Of a stretch of 64,000 bases of DNA, positions 36,080-45,283 are shown in pieces. Location of the stretch: positions 29,553-93,552 of the forward strand of contig CAJTUZ010000014.1 of NCBI GenBank assembly GCA_910579735.1, read 5' to 3'. Below the pieces are notes generated by a model. That model did not search any database. It was not told where the DNA came from and saw only the letters and a program-made list of their open reading frames with translations. Both the position numbers and the translations under genes were made by a program. Numbering within the stretch: position 1 is the first letter of the stretch; each line of letters begins with the position of its first letter. Source of the DNA: an uncultured Lachnospiraceae bacterium (lineage in GTDB: Bacteria; Bacillota; Clostridia; Lachnospirales; Lachnospiraceae).

Positions 36080-36952
36080 TCAGCCGCGGTACGGATTTAC
36101 ATGCACCATGCAGTGTTTCACATTTGGAAAATGTTCTTCTATCGCATGGTGTACACATTCCGCCACCGCATGCGTTTCATTCAAAGTCTGCCCGCCATCA
36201 GCCGCAATCTCGATATCCACATAGATTTTATTTCCGAAAAGTCTGGTACGCAGCACATCGATACCGAGTACGCCGCTCTGCGAATGAATCACCTGGCGCA
36301 TTCTCTCAATCGTTTCATCATCACATGCCTTATCTACCATTTTGTCCACTGCATCCTTAAATATGTCATACGCAGCTTTCATAATGAAAATACTGATAAC
36401 AACGCTGGCTGCGCTGTCCAAAACAGGATATCCCATTCGGGAGCCGAAAATACCGATCAGCGCGCCGACAGAAGAAAGGGAATCCGAACGGTGATGCCAT
36501 GCATCCGCCATCAAAGCTCCGGAATTGATTTTTTTGGCTGCCGCTCTTGTATACCAAAACATCCATTCTTTGACAATGATAGACAATACCGCCGCCGCAA
36601 GCGCCAAAATGCCCGGTATGGCGAGTTCTTCATAATGTCCGTCCAAAATGGTCCGTATGCCTTTGTATCCGATGCCGCATCCTGTAATACACAGGATAAC
36701 CGCCAATACGATAGAAGCCACGCATTCCAGCCGTTCATGTCCGTATTGATGGTCTTTGTCCGACTGTCGGCCGGAAACCTGTACACCGATCATGACAATA
36801 ATCGTGCTGAACACGTCCGAAGCCGAATGAACTGCGTCAGAAACCATAGCCCCCGAAGAGGCAATAAGGCCCGCAAGCAGTTTCAGCAGGGATAAGACCA
36901 TATTAACAATAATGCTGACTGTAGAAACTTTCATTGCAATTTTCTTTTCCAT
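36080..36952 (-). CDS. Cation diffusion facilitator family efflux protein
   Basis: 290 residues with six membrane helices. The metal-site motifs SDAVHSASDVFST (about 38-50) and ADAWHHRSDSLSS (about 147-159) are typical of CDF proton/cation antiporters, and the C-terminal cytosolic domain (VDIEIAADGGQTLNETHAVAECVHHAIEE) is the dimerising metal sensor domain. It exports Zn2+, Mn2+ or Fe2+; the exact metal is not clear. AGGGGAA is 7 nt before the ATG. Confidence 0.9.
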   Translation of the reverse strand: MEKKIAMKVSTVSIIVNMVLSLLKLLAGLIASSGAMVSDAVHSASDVFSTIIVMIGVQVSGRQSDKDHQYGHERLECVASIVLAVILCITGCGIGYKGIRTILDGHYEELAIPGILALAAAVLSIIVKEWMFWYTRAAAKKINSGALMADAWHHRSDSLSSVGALIGIFGSRMGYPVLDSAASVVISIFIMKAAYDIFKDAVDKMVDKACDDETIERMRQVIHSQSGVLGIDVLRTRLFGNKIYVDIEIAADGGQTLNETHAVAECVHHAIEEHFPNVKHCMVHVNPYRG

Positions 36953-36971
36953 ATATAAGTTCCCCTAAATA

Positions 36972-37016
36972 TAAAACAACGGGCAGCTGCGCACCGCGAA
37001 CTACCCTTTTGTTCAA
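36972..37016 (-). terminator. Probable terminator of the HPr-like gene
   Basis: On the minus strand AAAAGGGTAG and GCTGCCCGTTGTT can pair imperfectly, followed by TTTT. It lies 23 bp after the HPr-like stop. Confidence 0.45.
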
Positions 37017-37038
37017 ACCACAGATTTCTCATATCCAA

Positions 37039-37284
37039 TTATTTTTTAGCAAGATACGGTGCGATCGCCTTCTCGATCTCCGATATTTTTTCATTCGTTT
37101 CCAAGATCCTGAATTCAACCTTCCCGGACAGATCCATTGAAAAAATACCCATGATCGACTTTGCATCCACAACATACCTTCCGGACACCAGATCAAAATA
37201 TCCTTCAATATTGCCGATAACGGATACAAACCCTTTCACTTTCTCAATTGAATTCAGATCTAACATATAACTTTTCATATCCAT
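37039..37284 (-). CDS. HPr-family protein lacking the phosphorylatable histidine
   Basis: 81 residues with the length and fold pattern of HPr. The segment DAKSIMGIFSMDLSGKVEF matches the HPr Ser46 region (KSIMG). The active-site loop GLHARPA is missing and replaced by GNIEGYFDLVSG, so it cannot carry phosphate in the PTS. It may be a regulator or a phosphorylation target of HPr kinase. The ATG at 37284 is 7 nt after AAAGG; the one at 37290 is too close. Confidence 0.75.
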   Translation of the reverse strand: MDMKSYMLDLNSIEKVKGFVSVIGNIEGYFDLVSGRYVVDAKSIMGIFSMDLSGKVEFRILETNEKISEIEKAIAPYLAKK

Positions 37285-37356
37285 GACCATGCCTTTCTTT
37301 CGTCCCGTAGATTATTCATTCCATTATATAATCTTTGGCTCCATTTTACAATCTTT

Positions 37357-38403
37357 TTAGACAAGCTGATCATAAATTCGTTCCAGATAACTGCTATCCA
37401 GTGATATTTCATTTAAGATCGTATATCTCTCTTTCCTTGTTCCGGGCGCTTTCTGCCAGGCATCAACAAAAATTTCTTTGGTAATATTCCAGTTCATCGG
37501 ATTGATATCCAGTTCATATGCCTTAAAAATTTCCCTGAGCCTTATCACATTGCGACCCTGCAGCATACAGCTTACAACGCTTCCAAGCGCCACGGCCATG
37601 CCGTGCGGGATTTTGATCCCGGGATAATATTCTTCCAGAGAATGACAGAAAAGATGTTCCGAACCGCTGCTTGGTCTGGAATTGCCTGCAATTTCCATGG
37701 CAAGACCGCCCATAACAAGCGCCTGCGTCAGAATCTTAATAAATTCCTTACTCTTTAACGACTTTTCTTCATGATAACAAAGAGAATTGAGCGCCATATC
37801 AGATATCATGTATGCAAAATCATCCACCCGGTCTCCTCTGTGCGCTGCATCCAATTTCCAGTCATACAATGCCGTATACTTGGATATTGTATCCCCAATA
37901 CCCGACTTTAGCTGCTCTACAGGCGCGTTCATGATCACATTGATATCCACAACGATGCCTGTCGGAATTTTACATCCTAATGTCTTGCGCGTATTTTCAT
38001 CAATATCGAGTACCGACACGGGAGAAGCCAGGCTGTCGTTGCTTAGTGTCGTCGGCAGACAGATGTAGGGAATTTTGGCAACGAAACCGGCATATTTGGC
38101 CACATCCAGCACTTTACCGCCGCCAATTCCGATGATGGCCTGAAATCCCTGTGAGCAAGCGGATTTTGCCAGCTCCATCGCCTGCTCGAAAGAATTATAT
38201 TCGATAAAAAAGAGCTCGCTGCCGCGCAGATCCCGCTTCATTTCATCCAGGTACCCGGCGATTACATTCTGCAGCGCAGGCTCCGTAACGATCATGACCT
38301 TTTTATCGGCAATACCCGGAATACACTCCAAAAGCGCTTCATCCAGATGTTCGTATATTCCTTCCTCAATCATCAAACAATATGGCAGACTAAATTCATT
38401 CAT
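37357..38403 (-). CDS. sn-glycerol-1-phosphate dehydrogenase-like protein (AraM/EgsA family)
   Basis: 348 residues of the iron/zinc alcohol dehydrogenase superfamily. GIGGGKVLDVAKY is the nucleotide-binding loop; LPTTLSNDSLASPVSVL, GIGDTISKYTALYDW, GSEHLFCHSLE and PHGMAVALG hold the metal-binding Asp and His residues. Bacillus AraM reduces DHAP to glycerol-1-phosphate for archaeal-type lipid or other glycerol compounds. The ATG at 38403 follows AGGGGG by about 10 nt; a longer start would overlap the ZIP gene. Confidence 0.82.
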   Translation of the reverse strand: MNEFSLPYCLMIEEGIYEHLDEALLECIPGIADKKVMIVTEPALQNVIAGYLDEMKRDLRGSELFFIEYNSFEQAMELAKSACSQGFQAIIGIGGGKVLDVAKYAGFVAKIPYICLPTTLSNDSLASPVSVLDIDENTRKTLGCKIPTGIVVDINVIMNAPVEQLKSGIGDTISKYTALYDWKLDAAHRGDRVDDFAYMISDMALNSLCYHEEKSLKSKEFIKILTQALVMGGLAMEIAGNSRPSSGSEHLFCHSLEEYYPGIKIPHGMAVALGSVVSCMLQGRNVIRLREIFKAYELDINPMNWNITKEIFVDAWQKAPGTRKERYTILNEISLDSSYLERIYDQLV

Positions 38404-38437
38404 CCTCTGTACCCCCTTGTAAATATTCGTCACACAT

Positions 38438-39214
38438 TTATCCGAGTGCAACATCCAGAATCATCATGATCAAAAATCCTGCTGCAAAACCTAATGTCGC
38501 CCCATCCGAGTCTCCATCACCCGACGCTTCGGGAATCAGCTCCTCTACAACGACAAAGAGCATCGCCCCTGCCGCAAAAGCCAGCAAAAACGGCAAGGCC
38601 TTCTCTATTGCACCCGTGATCATGATCGTCATAAAAGCACCGATCGGCTCCACGATTCCGGACAAAATACCATAAAAAAATGCCTTTTTCTTTCCCGTGC
38701 CGTTGCTTCGTATCGGCATGGATATGATAGCCCCTTCCGGGAAATTCTGTATGGCAATCCCAACGGCAAGCGCATAGGCTCCCGCTATCGTAATCTCTCT
38801 GTTTCCTGACAATACTCCGGCAAAAACAACGCCGACTGCCATTCCTTCCGGTATATTGTGCAGCGTTACCGCGAGTGCGAGCATAGTCGTTTTGGTGAGG
38901 CCGCTTTTGATCCCCTCCGGCTTCTTCCCTCCCGGATGCAGATGGGGGATCAGTTTATCCAGTCCGTACAAAAAGGCTATTCCTACCGCAAATCCGACGG
39001 CCGCCGGCATAAATGCAAACTTTCCGTAACTTTCCGACATTTCTATAGCCGGAATCAAAAGCGACCAGACGGAAGCCGCCACCATAACGCCGGAGGCAAA
39101 GCCAAGCAGCACCTTCTCAAGCAGTTTGCCCATGTTGTTTCTCATAAAAAGCACACAGGATGCCCCTGCAAAAGTTCCGAGAAAAGGAATCATCAGTCCG
39201 AGAAAGATATTCAT
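38438..39214 (-). CDS. ZIP-family metal transporter
   Basis: 258 residues, about eight helices. Helix IV/V motifs LHNIPEGMAVGVVFAG and IQNFPEGAIISMPIR carry the His/Asn/Glu metal site, and HLHPGGKKPEG is the histidine loop between helices III and IV. ZIP proteins import Zn2+ or Fe2+. It lies 34 bp upstream of the dehydrogenase gene and may be cotranscribed with it. Confidence 0.92.
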   Translation of the reverse strand: MNIFLGLMIPFLGTFAGASCVLFMRNNMGKLLEKVLLGFASGVMVAASVWSLLIPAIEMSESYGKFAFMPAAVGFAVGIAFLYGLDKLIPHLHPGGKKPEGIKSGLTKTTMLALAVTLHNIPEGMAVGVVFAGVLSGNREITIAGAYALAVGIAIQNFPEGAIISMPIRSNGTGKKKAFFYGILSGIVEPIGAFMTIMITGAIEKALPFLLAFAAGAMLFVVVEELIPEASGDGDSDGATLGFAAGFLIMMILDVALG

Positions 39215-39246
39215 AAGAAAAAATCTCCTATTACTTTAATTTCGAT

Positions 39247-41010
39247 TTATGCCTGTTTAATTTTACGGATCAAAATACCGTTTTTTAACAGGGTCGTATC
39301 AATGTAATGTCTGGAGAATAAAATCTCCCCTTCTCTTGCGATCTCTATATCCTCTTCTTCACAGTTTATAATGACTTCTACATATTGATCGATCCAGCCC
39401 ATTTTACAGAACTCGATGACGCGCGGTCTGTTGATCTTATTGGGAAAGTGAAAATCCCTGCCGCGCAAAAGTGGTTCGCCTGCGCGCAGTTTCAGGAGAC
39501 TCTTAACGATCCCCATGCGTTCCGCATACACGCCTGCTTCAATATCTTCCCACGGCATACACCGTCTGCAGTCCGGATCGTAATTTCCCTCCATGGCAAT
39601 CTCCGTTCCGTAGAAAATGCAGGGACTTCCCGGCATCGTAAAAAGAACCGCGAGCTGTTGGAAATACTCATCCAGATTCCTGACATCCGAACGAAGTCTC
39701 TTGGTGTCATGCGAGTCGAGCAGATTGAACAAAACGTCATTTGTCTGCTGCATATAACCTGTATAACATCGGTTAATTGTATATTCAAAATCCTCATTTG
39801 TCAAACTTTTATCAATCCAGAAATCTTTGATGCTTTCTCCGAGCGGATAATTCATGACTGCGTCGAATTCGTCTCCCCGAAGCCATGGCATCGCATCATG
39901 CCAGATTTCTCCCAGAATATAAATATCCGGTTTGATAGCCTTTAAACGAATCCGCAGCTCTTTACAGAATCTGTGGGAGATCTCGTTTGCCACATCCAGA
40001 CGGATACCATCCACATCATATTCTTTTACCCAGTTTTCACAAACTTCCAGTAAATATTCGCATACCGCCGGATGATTTGTATTTAATTTCGGCATCGAAT
40101 CATAAAAAGCAAATGTATAGTACTGCTTCTTTCTGGCACACCCGCCCTCTTCCGAAAACGGCCACTCATTTATCATAAACCAGTCCCAGTATGCCGACTC
40201 CGGTCCCTTGTTTCTGACATCCTGCCACGGTGCAAAATCCTTGCCCGTATGGTTAAATACACCATCCAGCATAACGCGGATGCCTCTTTCGTGCGCCTGT
40301 GCAACAAGCATTTTCATCGTTTCTTCGGAACCGAAATGCGGATCGATCTTCTTATAATCGGTCGTGTCGTATTTATGGGATGTCGGCGCTTCATTGATCG
40401 GTGTCAGATATAATCCCGATACGCCAAGTTCCTTTATATAATCCAGTTTCTGCATAATGCCTGCCAGATCACCGCCGAAAAACTCTTCATTGGTAACGGC
40501 ACCCTTATTTCTCCAGGGGAGCGTCCCTTCCGGATTGATCGAAGCATCTCCGTTGCAGAAACGCTCCGGATAAATCTGATACCAGATCGTCTCATTCACC
40601 CAGTCTGGCGTCTTTGCAATATCCGCCGGATTCATCCATGGGAAAACAAAGCACTGTCTGCTTCGTCCGGTAAGCTGCATCTGCGCCTCTGAAACAAAAC
40701 CGTCTTCAAAATAAAACCAGCGCTCATTCTCCGTCTGTAATTCAAAATAGTATTTCAGTCTCTTATATGGCGGCTCTATCGTGGTCGTCCACCAAAGCTG
40801 ATTTTTCAGCCGTTTCTTAAACGGTATGTTCACCGCTTCGCCGGTCCATGTTTCACCGCCGCCGAGGATGCCCGCACGAAACGGATCCCCGTGGATCAGA
40901 TTGACATATTTTACATCATACCCCGTTTTGATATTGATGATCAGCCTGTTTTCGTCTAACGGATAACAATAATTATCATTTGCTCTGTGATATACTGCAT
41001 TAAAATCCAT
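39247..41010 (-). CDS. GH13 alpha-amylase-family enzyme (neopullulanase/cyclomaltodextrinase-like)
   Basis: 587 residues without signal peptide, so cytosolic. The N-terminal beta domain (about 1-120) resembles CBM34. Catalytic regions are VMLDGVFNHTG, DGIRLDVANEI (nucleophile Asp), YILGEIWHDAMPW (acid/base Glu) and NLLDSHDTKRL. Such enzymes cut imported maltodextrins, cyclodextrins or pullulan. The ATG at 41010 follows GGGGAGG by 6 nt. A LacI-type operator lies in its promoter. Confidence 0.9.
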   Translation of the reverse strand: MDFNAVYHRANDNYCYPLDENRLIINIKTGYDVKYVNLIHGDPFRAGILGGGETWTGEAVNIPFKKRLKNQLWWTTTIEPPYKRLKYYFELQTENERWFYFEDGFVSEAQMQLTGRSRQCFVFPWMNPADIAKTPDWVNETIWYQIYPERFCNGDASINPEGTLPWRNKGAVTNEEFFGGDLAGIMQKLDYIKELGVSGLYLTPINEAPTSHKYDTTDYKKIDPHFGSEETMKMLVAQAHERGIRVMLDGVFNHTGKDFAPWQDVRNKGPESAYWDWFMINEWPFSEEGGCARKKQYYTFAFYDSMPKLNTNHPAVCEYLLEVCENWVKEYDVDGIRLDVANEISHRFCKELRIRLKAIKPDIYILGEIWHDAMPWLRGDEFDAVMNYPLGESIKDFWIDKSLTNEDFEYTINRCYTGYMQQTNDVLFNLLDSHDTKRLRSDVRNLDEYFQQLAVLFTMPGSPCIFYGTEIAMEGNYDPDCRRCMPWEDIEAGVYAERMGIVKSLLKLRAGEPLLRGRDFHFPNKINRPRVIEFCKMGWIDQYVEVIINCEEEDIEIAREGEILFSRHYIDTTLLKNGILIRKIKQA

Positions 41011-41044
41011 TGTGCCCTCCCCTGCTATTTGCATATTTCAAATT

Positions 41045-41098
41045 TGGAAAACGTTTTCCATATATGAAAATCATAATACAGACAGGCAGAAAATGCAA
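41045..41098 (-). promoter_or_regulatory. GH13 promoter with LacI-family operator
   Basis: Minus-strand TTGCAT (41093-41098), 17 bp, TATGAT (41070-41075). The perfect palindrome TGGAAAACGTTTTCCA (41045-41060) with central CG covers the transcription start, as expected for a MalR-like LacI-family repressor. The regulator is not in the window. Confidence 0.75.
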
Positions 41099-41182
41099 GG
41101 AGAATCTTTCTTCCGACAGGCATTCTGTTTCTATTTTATGCCGGATAGCCGCTCTTGTGACTGCAGTATAAAGAATCCCTGC

Positions 41183-41230
41183 AAAAAGACTGCCGTTCTA
41201 TAACGGTTTTCCATTATAAAACGACAGTCC
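41183..41230 (-). terminator. Terminator of the Cys-rich protein gene
   Basis: Minus strand: a long imperfect stem, GACTGTCGTTTTATAA with TTATAGAACGGCAGTC, then TTTTT. It begins about 10 bp after the stop codon. Confidence 0.75.
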
Positions 41231-41238
41231 TATGTATA

Positions 41239-41679
41239 TTAATGCATATAAATTTCCGCAATCTGCGCGGATTTCTCAGGAAAATCTTCCTTTACCTTCA
41301 TCAGATACTGCAGCGCGCTTCCCTCATAGCTTAGTACATCTCCAAACAGTCCTACCTCGTAACAGTTACGGATCACATTGATGATGCAGTTCTCTACATG
41401 ATCTTCCTTGCAGTCTTTACATTCCTTTAAGATATGCGCAATCCCCATTTCCAGCTCGACTGCGTCAAATACCTTGAAATCCGTAGTCGGAACACGCTCT
41501 GTTCCATCCGCCACTTCTCTCTTAGGCGCCTTTTGATATTCTCTGATACATTCTTTGGCATATCCTATCGTACAGTTTTCTTTCTGGCACTGTCCGCATG
41601 CCGCTTCGCTTCTGCAGCAGCACTGCAGATCATTCCATACCAGTTCGGCATCTAATCCTTTCTTATGTTCTCCTGCCAT
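41239..41679 (-). CDS. Cysteine-rich cytosolic protein of unknown function
   Basis: 146 residues with no signal peptide or membrane helix. Cysteines cluster at the N-terminus (LQCCCRSEAACGQCQKENC, about 16-34) and in ILKECKDCKEDHVENC (about 86-101), in CxxC-type spacings that suggest zinc or an iron-sulfur cluster. The C-terminal YEGSALQYLMKVKEDFPE is helical. I do not recognise a named family. AGGAGG is 9 nt before the ATG at 41679; 41685 is also possible. It is divergent from the DtxR-type regulator. Confidence 0.7.
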   Translation of the reverse strand: MAGEHKKGLDAELVWNDLQCCCRSEAACGQCQKENCTIGYAKECIREYQKAPKREVADGTERVPTTDFKVFDAVELEMGIAHILKECKDCKEDHVENCIINVIRNCYEVGLFGDVLSYEGSALQYLMKVKEDFPEKSAQIAEIYMH

Positions 41680-41764
41680 TTTCATTCTCCTCCTGTTGCA
41701 TATTAGATATGATAAAAACACTATAACATAATAAAAGCGAATTTGCCAAGAGCGTTTGTTTATG

Positions 41765-41773
41765 TTAGACTAA
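41765..41773 (+). promoter_or_regulatory. Possible operator of the DtxR-type regulator
   Basis: The palindrome TTAGACTAA lies about 50 bp before the regulator ATG. DtxR/IdeR boxes contain TTAG...CTAA half sites, so this is a candidate autoregulatory site; it is short. Confidence 0.3.
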
Positions 41774-41821
41774 TCTGGAATTTATCAGATCGGTCCGGCA
41801 GTATGTATGGGAGGTATCCGC

Positions 41822-42196
41822 ATGAAAATACAGGAATCAGCAGAAAATTATCTGGAAACAATTTTAATACTGGGGCAAAAAAAAGGAAATGTCCGTTCTA
41901 TCGACATAGCGCATGAACTGGAATTCAAAAAACCGAGTGTCAGCGTTGCCATGAAAAATCTACGGCAAAACGGTTTTATAGAAGTCGATGACAGCGGCTT
42001 TATTACGCTCACCGCTTCCGGCAGACAGATAGCCGAATCAATATATGAACGCCATCTTCTCTTCTCCCGCTGGCTGACAGAATTGGGCGTCAATGAAAAA
42101 ACGGCCGCAGAGGATGCCTGTAAAATGGAACACGTACTCAGTACGGAAAGTTTCGAAGCAATCAAAAAACATCTGCATCAGTTTCTCAACGAATAA
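41822..42196 (+). CDS. DtxR/MntR-family metal-dependent regulator
   Basis: 124 residues. Winged helix at the N-terminus (ESAENYLETILILGQKKGNVRSIDIAHELEFKKPSVSVAMKNL in sequence) and the dimerisation domain with RHLLFSRWLTELGV and DACKMEHVLS. His, Glu and Cys residues suitable for metal binding are in place. It lacks the SH3-like third domain, as in MntR. GGGAGG is 8 nt before the ATG. It converges with the MATE gene and overlaps it by 11 bp. Confidence 0.87.
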   Translation: MKIQESAENYLETILILGQKKGNVRSIDIAHELEFKKPSVSVAMKNLRQNGFIEVDDSGFITLTASGRQIAESIYERHLLFSRWLTELGVNEKTAAEDACKMEHVLSTESFEAIKKHLHQFLNE

Positions 42197-43574
42197 TACT
42201 CTTTTTCCGCCAGCCTCCCTGCAGATATCTGGCAATGGAAACAACCATTGCGATCGCCCATCCGGCACAGAAAGCCCACCATATAATATCCACGCCTGCT
42301 ACGTGTGCAAAACCAACCGTCAGGAACAGCCTGATAAAGAAACTCAGCAGCGTCGTAATGATGAACCAGCTCATATCACCGCTTCCCTTAAACGTAGCCT
42401 TTACAAGCATGAATACCGAGAATACAACAAGAAATGCCCCTACTACTCTGATGTAGGATACCCCTATCGCCATAACCTGTTCTAAGTCCGTTTCCATTTC
42501 TTCTATAAATATCCCGATGATCCGCTCCGGAAAAAATTCAAACAAAGCTGTCATAACAAGGGAAATTACACTGCAGCTTGCAATAGATGCCAAAAGTCCG
42601 GGACGGATACGTTCTTCTTTTCCCGCTCCGATATTCTGTCCGACATAGGCAGAGTATGCATTGCTGTAATTGATCGGTATGGCCGTCGCGAGATTCACGA
42701 CTTTCGCTGCCGCCGCGCTTCCTGCAATCACTGCCGCCCCGAAGCTGTTGATCGTCGCCTGCACAACAACAGAGCCTACCGACACGATAGACTGCTGCAG
42801 CGCAGAAGGCAGCGCAAACCGCAGCATCGTCCGCAAAAGCTTCCTGTCAAAAAGAGGCAGTTCCTTATCCCGTTCAAACTCTCCGAGCAGCTTCGGAATA
42901 TACCGCATCGCCATAAACGCCGCTGCCAGCTGTGAAATTGCCGTGGCAAGCGCCGCTCCTATCACGCCCCAATGCAGAACAATGATAAAAAACAGATCCA
43001 GCAAAACATTAAAAACCGATGAGATGATCAGGAATTTAAGGGGTGTTTTGGAATCTCCCAACGCTACATATACCCCGTTAAGCGCATTATAAACAAAAAT
43101 AGGAACACAGCCCAGAAAATAAAAACGCAGATAATCGGTTCCCATAGCAAGGATTTCTTCCGGTGTATTAACAAAGCGTAAAAGCGGTCCGGCTCCAATA
43201 CAGATAACGACCGTCGATACAAGCGCGATCCCTGCCGAAAAGATCGTGGAAGTCGTCGTACACTGCCATATCTTCTCTGTTTTACCTGCGCCGAAATACT
43301 GCGCGATCACGATCGAGCCGCCAAGCGCAAGACCCGTTGCAAGCTGTACAAAGACAGCCGTGATACTGCTTGCACTCCCGACTGCCGCAAGCGCCTCCGT
43401 ACCAAGTTTCCTGCCCACGATGATCGTATCGATCACATTATAGAACTGTTGAAACAAATTGGAGAAAATCATCGGTATTGCAAAAAGGAGAATCGTGTGA
43501 AACGGATTCCCCTCTGTCATCATGTGTGTGTTTGCTTTGTTCCCAGTTTTATTTCCGGTTATATTGCCCGCCAT
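42186..43574 (-). CDS. MATE-family efflux protein
   Basis: 462 residues, twelve helices in two pseudo-repeats. The NorM/DinF-type pattern is clear: FAIPMIFSNLFQQFYNVIDTIIVGRKLG (helix 1), AVGSASSITAVFVQLATGLALGGSIVIAQYFG, then FALPSALQQSIVSVGSVVVQATINSFG in the second half. It exports drugs or metabolites using Na+ or H+. The 11-bp tail overlap with the regulator gene is a convergent overlap, not an operon. Confidence 0.9.
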   Translation of the reverse strand: MAGNITGNKTGNKANTHMMTEGNPFHTILLFAIPMIFSNLFQQFYNVIDTIIVGRKLGTEALAAVGSASSITAVFVQLATGLALGGSIVIAQYFGAGKTEKIWQCTTTSTIFSAGIALVSTVVICIGAGPLLRFVNTPEEILAMGTDYLRFYFLGCVPIFVYNALNGVYVALGDSKTPLKFLIISSVFNVLLDLFFIIVLHWGVIGAALATAISQLAAAFMAMRYIPKLLGEFERDKELPLFDRKLLRTMLRFALPSALQQSIVSVGSVVVQATINSFGAAVIAGSAAAAKVVNLATAIPINYSNAYSAYVGQNIGAGKEERIRPGLLASIASCSVISLVMTALFEFFPERIIGIFIEEMETDLEQVMAIGVSYIRVVGAFLVVFSVFMLVKATFKGSGDMSWFIITTLLSFFIRLFLTVGFAHVAGVDIIWWAFCAGWAIAMVVSIARYLQGGWRKKSIIR

Positions 43575-43598
43575 TGTTTCCTTCCTTCTTTTTGAATG

Positions 43599-44963
43599 TC
43601 AGTTCTTAAAACTGTGGATCGGTGCAGGAATCCTGCCTCCCCGGTTTACAAAAGCGTCGCACGAAAACGGATTAACAGGCATGATCGGCGCATATCCAAG
43701 TAACCCGCCGAATTCTACCGTTTCTCCTACTCCCTTCCCGATCACGGGAATCAGACGGACCGCCGTTGTTTTCTGATTGATCATGCCGATCGCCATTTCA
43801 TCTGCAATAATGCCGGATATTGTCGTCGCCTTTGTGTCCCCCGGAATCGCGATCATATCAAGGCCAACGGAACATACGCACGTCATGGCTTCCAATTTCT
43901 CCAAAGTAAGGGCCCCTGCCGTCACGGCATCTATCATTCCCTGATCCTCACTGACCGGAATGAATGCGCCGCTTAATCCTCCGACATATGAAGACGCCAT
44001 CACACCGCCTTTTTTTACCTGATCATTTAACAGTGCAAGCGCCGCCGTCGTACCGGGCGCTCCGGCATGTTCCAGGCCGATCTCACACAAAATATCCGCA
44101 ACGCTGTCTCCGATCGCCGGCGTAGGCGCCAAGGACAGATCGACAATGCCAAACGGTACATGCAGCCGCCTGGATGCTTCTTTGGCCACCAGCTGCCCGA
44201 CACGGGTCACTTTAAATGCCGTCTTCTTGATCGTTTCACAAAGCACCTCGAAATTTTCTCCCCGCACCTTGCCAAGCGCCGTCTTTACAACGCCCGGGCC
44301 GCTGACACCGACATTGATGATCTTATCCGCTTCCGTCACTCCATGAAAAGCGCCGGCCATAAACGGATTATCGTCCGGTGCATTACAAAATACCACCAGT
44401 TTGGCGCAGCCGAGCGAATCGGCATCTTTGGTAGCCTGCGCCGTCTGTTTGATCATTTCACCCATTAATTTGACGGCGTCCATATTGATTCCCGTTTTGG
44501 TAGAACCTACGTTAATGGAACTGCATACTCTCTCTGTTGCAGACAATGCCTGCGGGATCGATCGGATCAGCATTTCATCCGCATGTGTCATCCCTTTAGA
44601 CACCAGGGCAGAATACCCGCCGATAAAATTTACACCGACTTCATGTGCAACTTTATCGAGAACCTGTGCTATTGTCACAAAATCTTCGGATGATCTGCAG
44701 GCCGCACCCCCGATCAATGCGATCGGTGTCACTGCAATCCTCTTATTGACGATCGGAATCCCGTACTCACGGGAGATTGCTTCCCCTGTCGCCACCAGGT
44801 CTTTGGCCGCCTCATAGATTTTATGATAGATTTTATCCTGTAATCTGTTCAAATCAGAATCGATGCAGTCAAGCAGGCTGATGCCAAGCGTGATCGTCCT
44901 GACGTCCAGATTCTCTTTCTCTATCATCTCATTGGTTTCCGCTACTTCAAATATGTTAATCAA
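43599..44963 (-). CDS. UPF0210 (PFL family) protein
   Basis: 454 residues, cytosolic, close to the usual family length. [40 protein letters not shown] and [20 protein letters not shown] are conserved in UPF0210, a family of unknown function related in fold to pyruvate formate-lyase-type barrels. The start is TTG, supported by AAGGAG 8 nt upstream. It follows the ACT-domain gene by 12 bp, a pairing conserved in Firmicutes and suggesting that the ACT protein regulates it. Confidence 0.87.
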   Translation of the reverse strand: MINIFEVAETNEMIEKENLDVRTITLGISLLDCIDSDLNRLQDKIYHKIYEAAKDLVATGEAISREYGIPIVNKRIAVTPIALIGGAACRSSEDFVTIAQVLDKVAHEVGVNFIGGYSALVSKGMTHADEMLIRSIPQALSATERVCSSINVGSTKTGINMDAVKLMGEMIKQTAQATKDADSLGCAKLVVFCNAPDDNPFMAGAFHGVTEADKIINVGVSGPGVVKTALGKVRGENFEVLCETIKKTAFKVTRVGQLVAKEASRRLHVPFGIVDLSLAPTPAIGDSVADILCEIGLEHAGAPGTTAALALLNDQVKKGGVMASSYVGGLSGAFIPVSEDQGMIDAVTAGALTLEKLEAMTCVCSVGLDMIAIPGDTKATTISGIIADEMAIGMINQKTTAVRLIPVIGKGVGETVEFGGLLGYAPIMPVNPFSCDAFVNRGGRIPAPIHSFKN

Positions 44964-44975
44964 TTTATAGTCTCC

Positions 44976-45248
44976 TTATATCCTGTGCATCTTATTAAAG
45001 ATCTCTTCTTTTTGACACTTGATAATAACGCCGATGCTCTCGCCCAGTTTTGAAAGCTCTTCTACTATGATACCGAAATCTTTGGCCGTCTGATTGGTAT
45101 CTACGATCATCATCATATTAAAATACCCTTGTACGATCGTCTGTGAAATGTCCAGAATATTGATCTGATTATCTGCCAAGTATGTACAAACTCTGGCAAT
45201 GATGCCTACCGTATCTTTTCCTACAACTGTAATAATTGTTTTTTTCAA
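44976..45248 (-). CDS. ACT-domain protein (UPF0237)
   Basis: 90 residues formed by a single ACT domain: ITVVGKDTVGIIARVCTYLADNQINILDISQTIVQGYFNMMMIV. ACT domains bind amino acids. It has a TTG start with GGAGG about 10 nt before. It forms a pair with the UPF0210 gene. Confidence 0.9.
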   Translation of the reverse strand: MKKTIITVVGKDTVGIIARVCTYLADNQINILDISQTIVQGYFNMMMIVDTNQTAKDFGIIVEELSKLGESIGVIIKCQKEEIFNKMHRI

Positions 45249-45283
45249 TCTTATTGATCCTCCATTCCTTTTCCCGAATCCGC

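Noticed and set aside
35814..36158. Minus-strand frame encoding repeats of KSVDRWTWNQKVTKSLFYLIG
   Set aside because: It is produced by the 63-bp terminator repeats and overlaps the cation-efflux gene end; no ribosome site.
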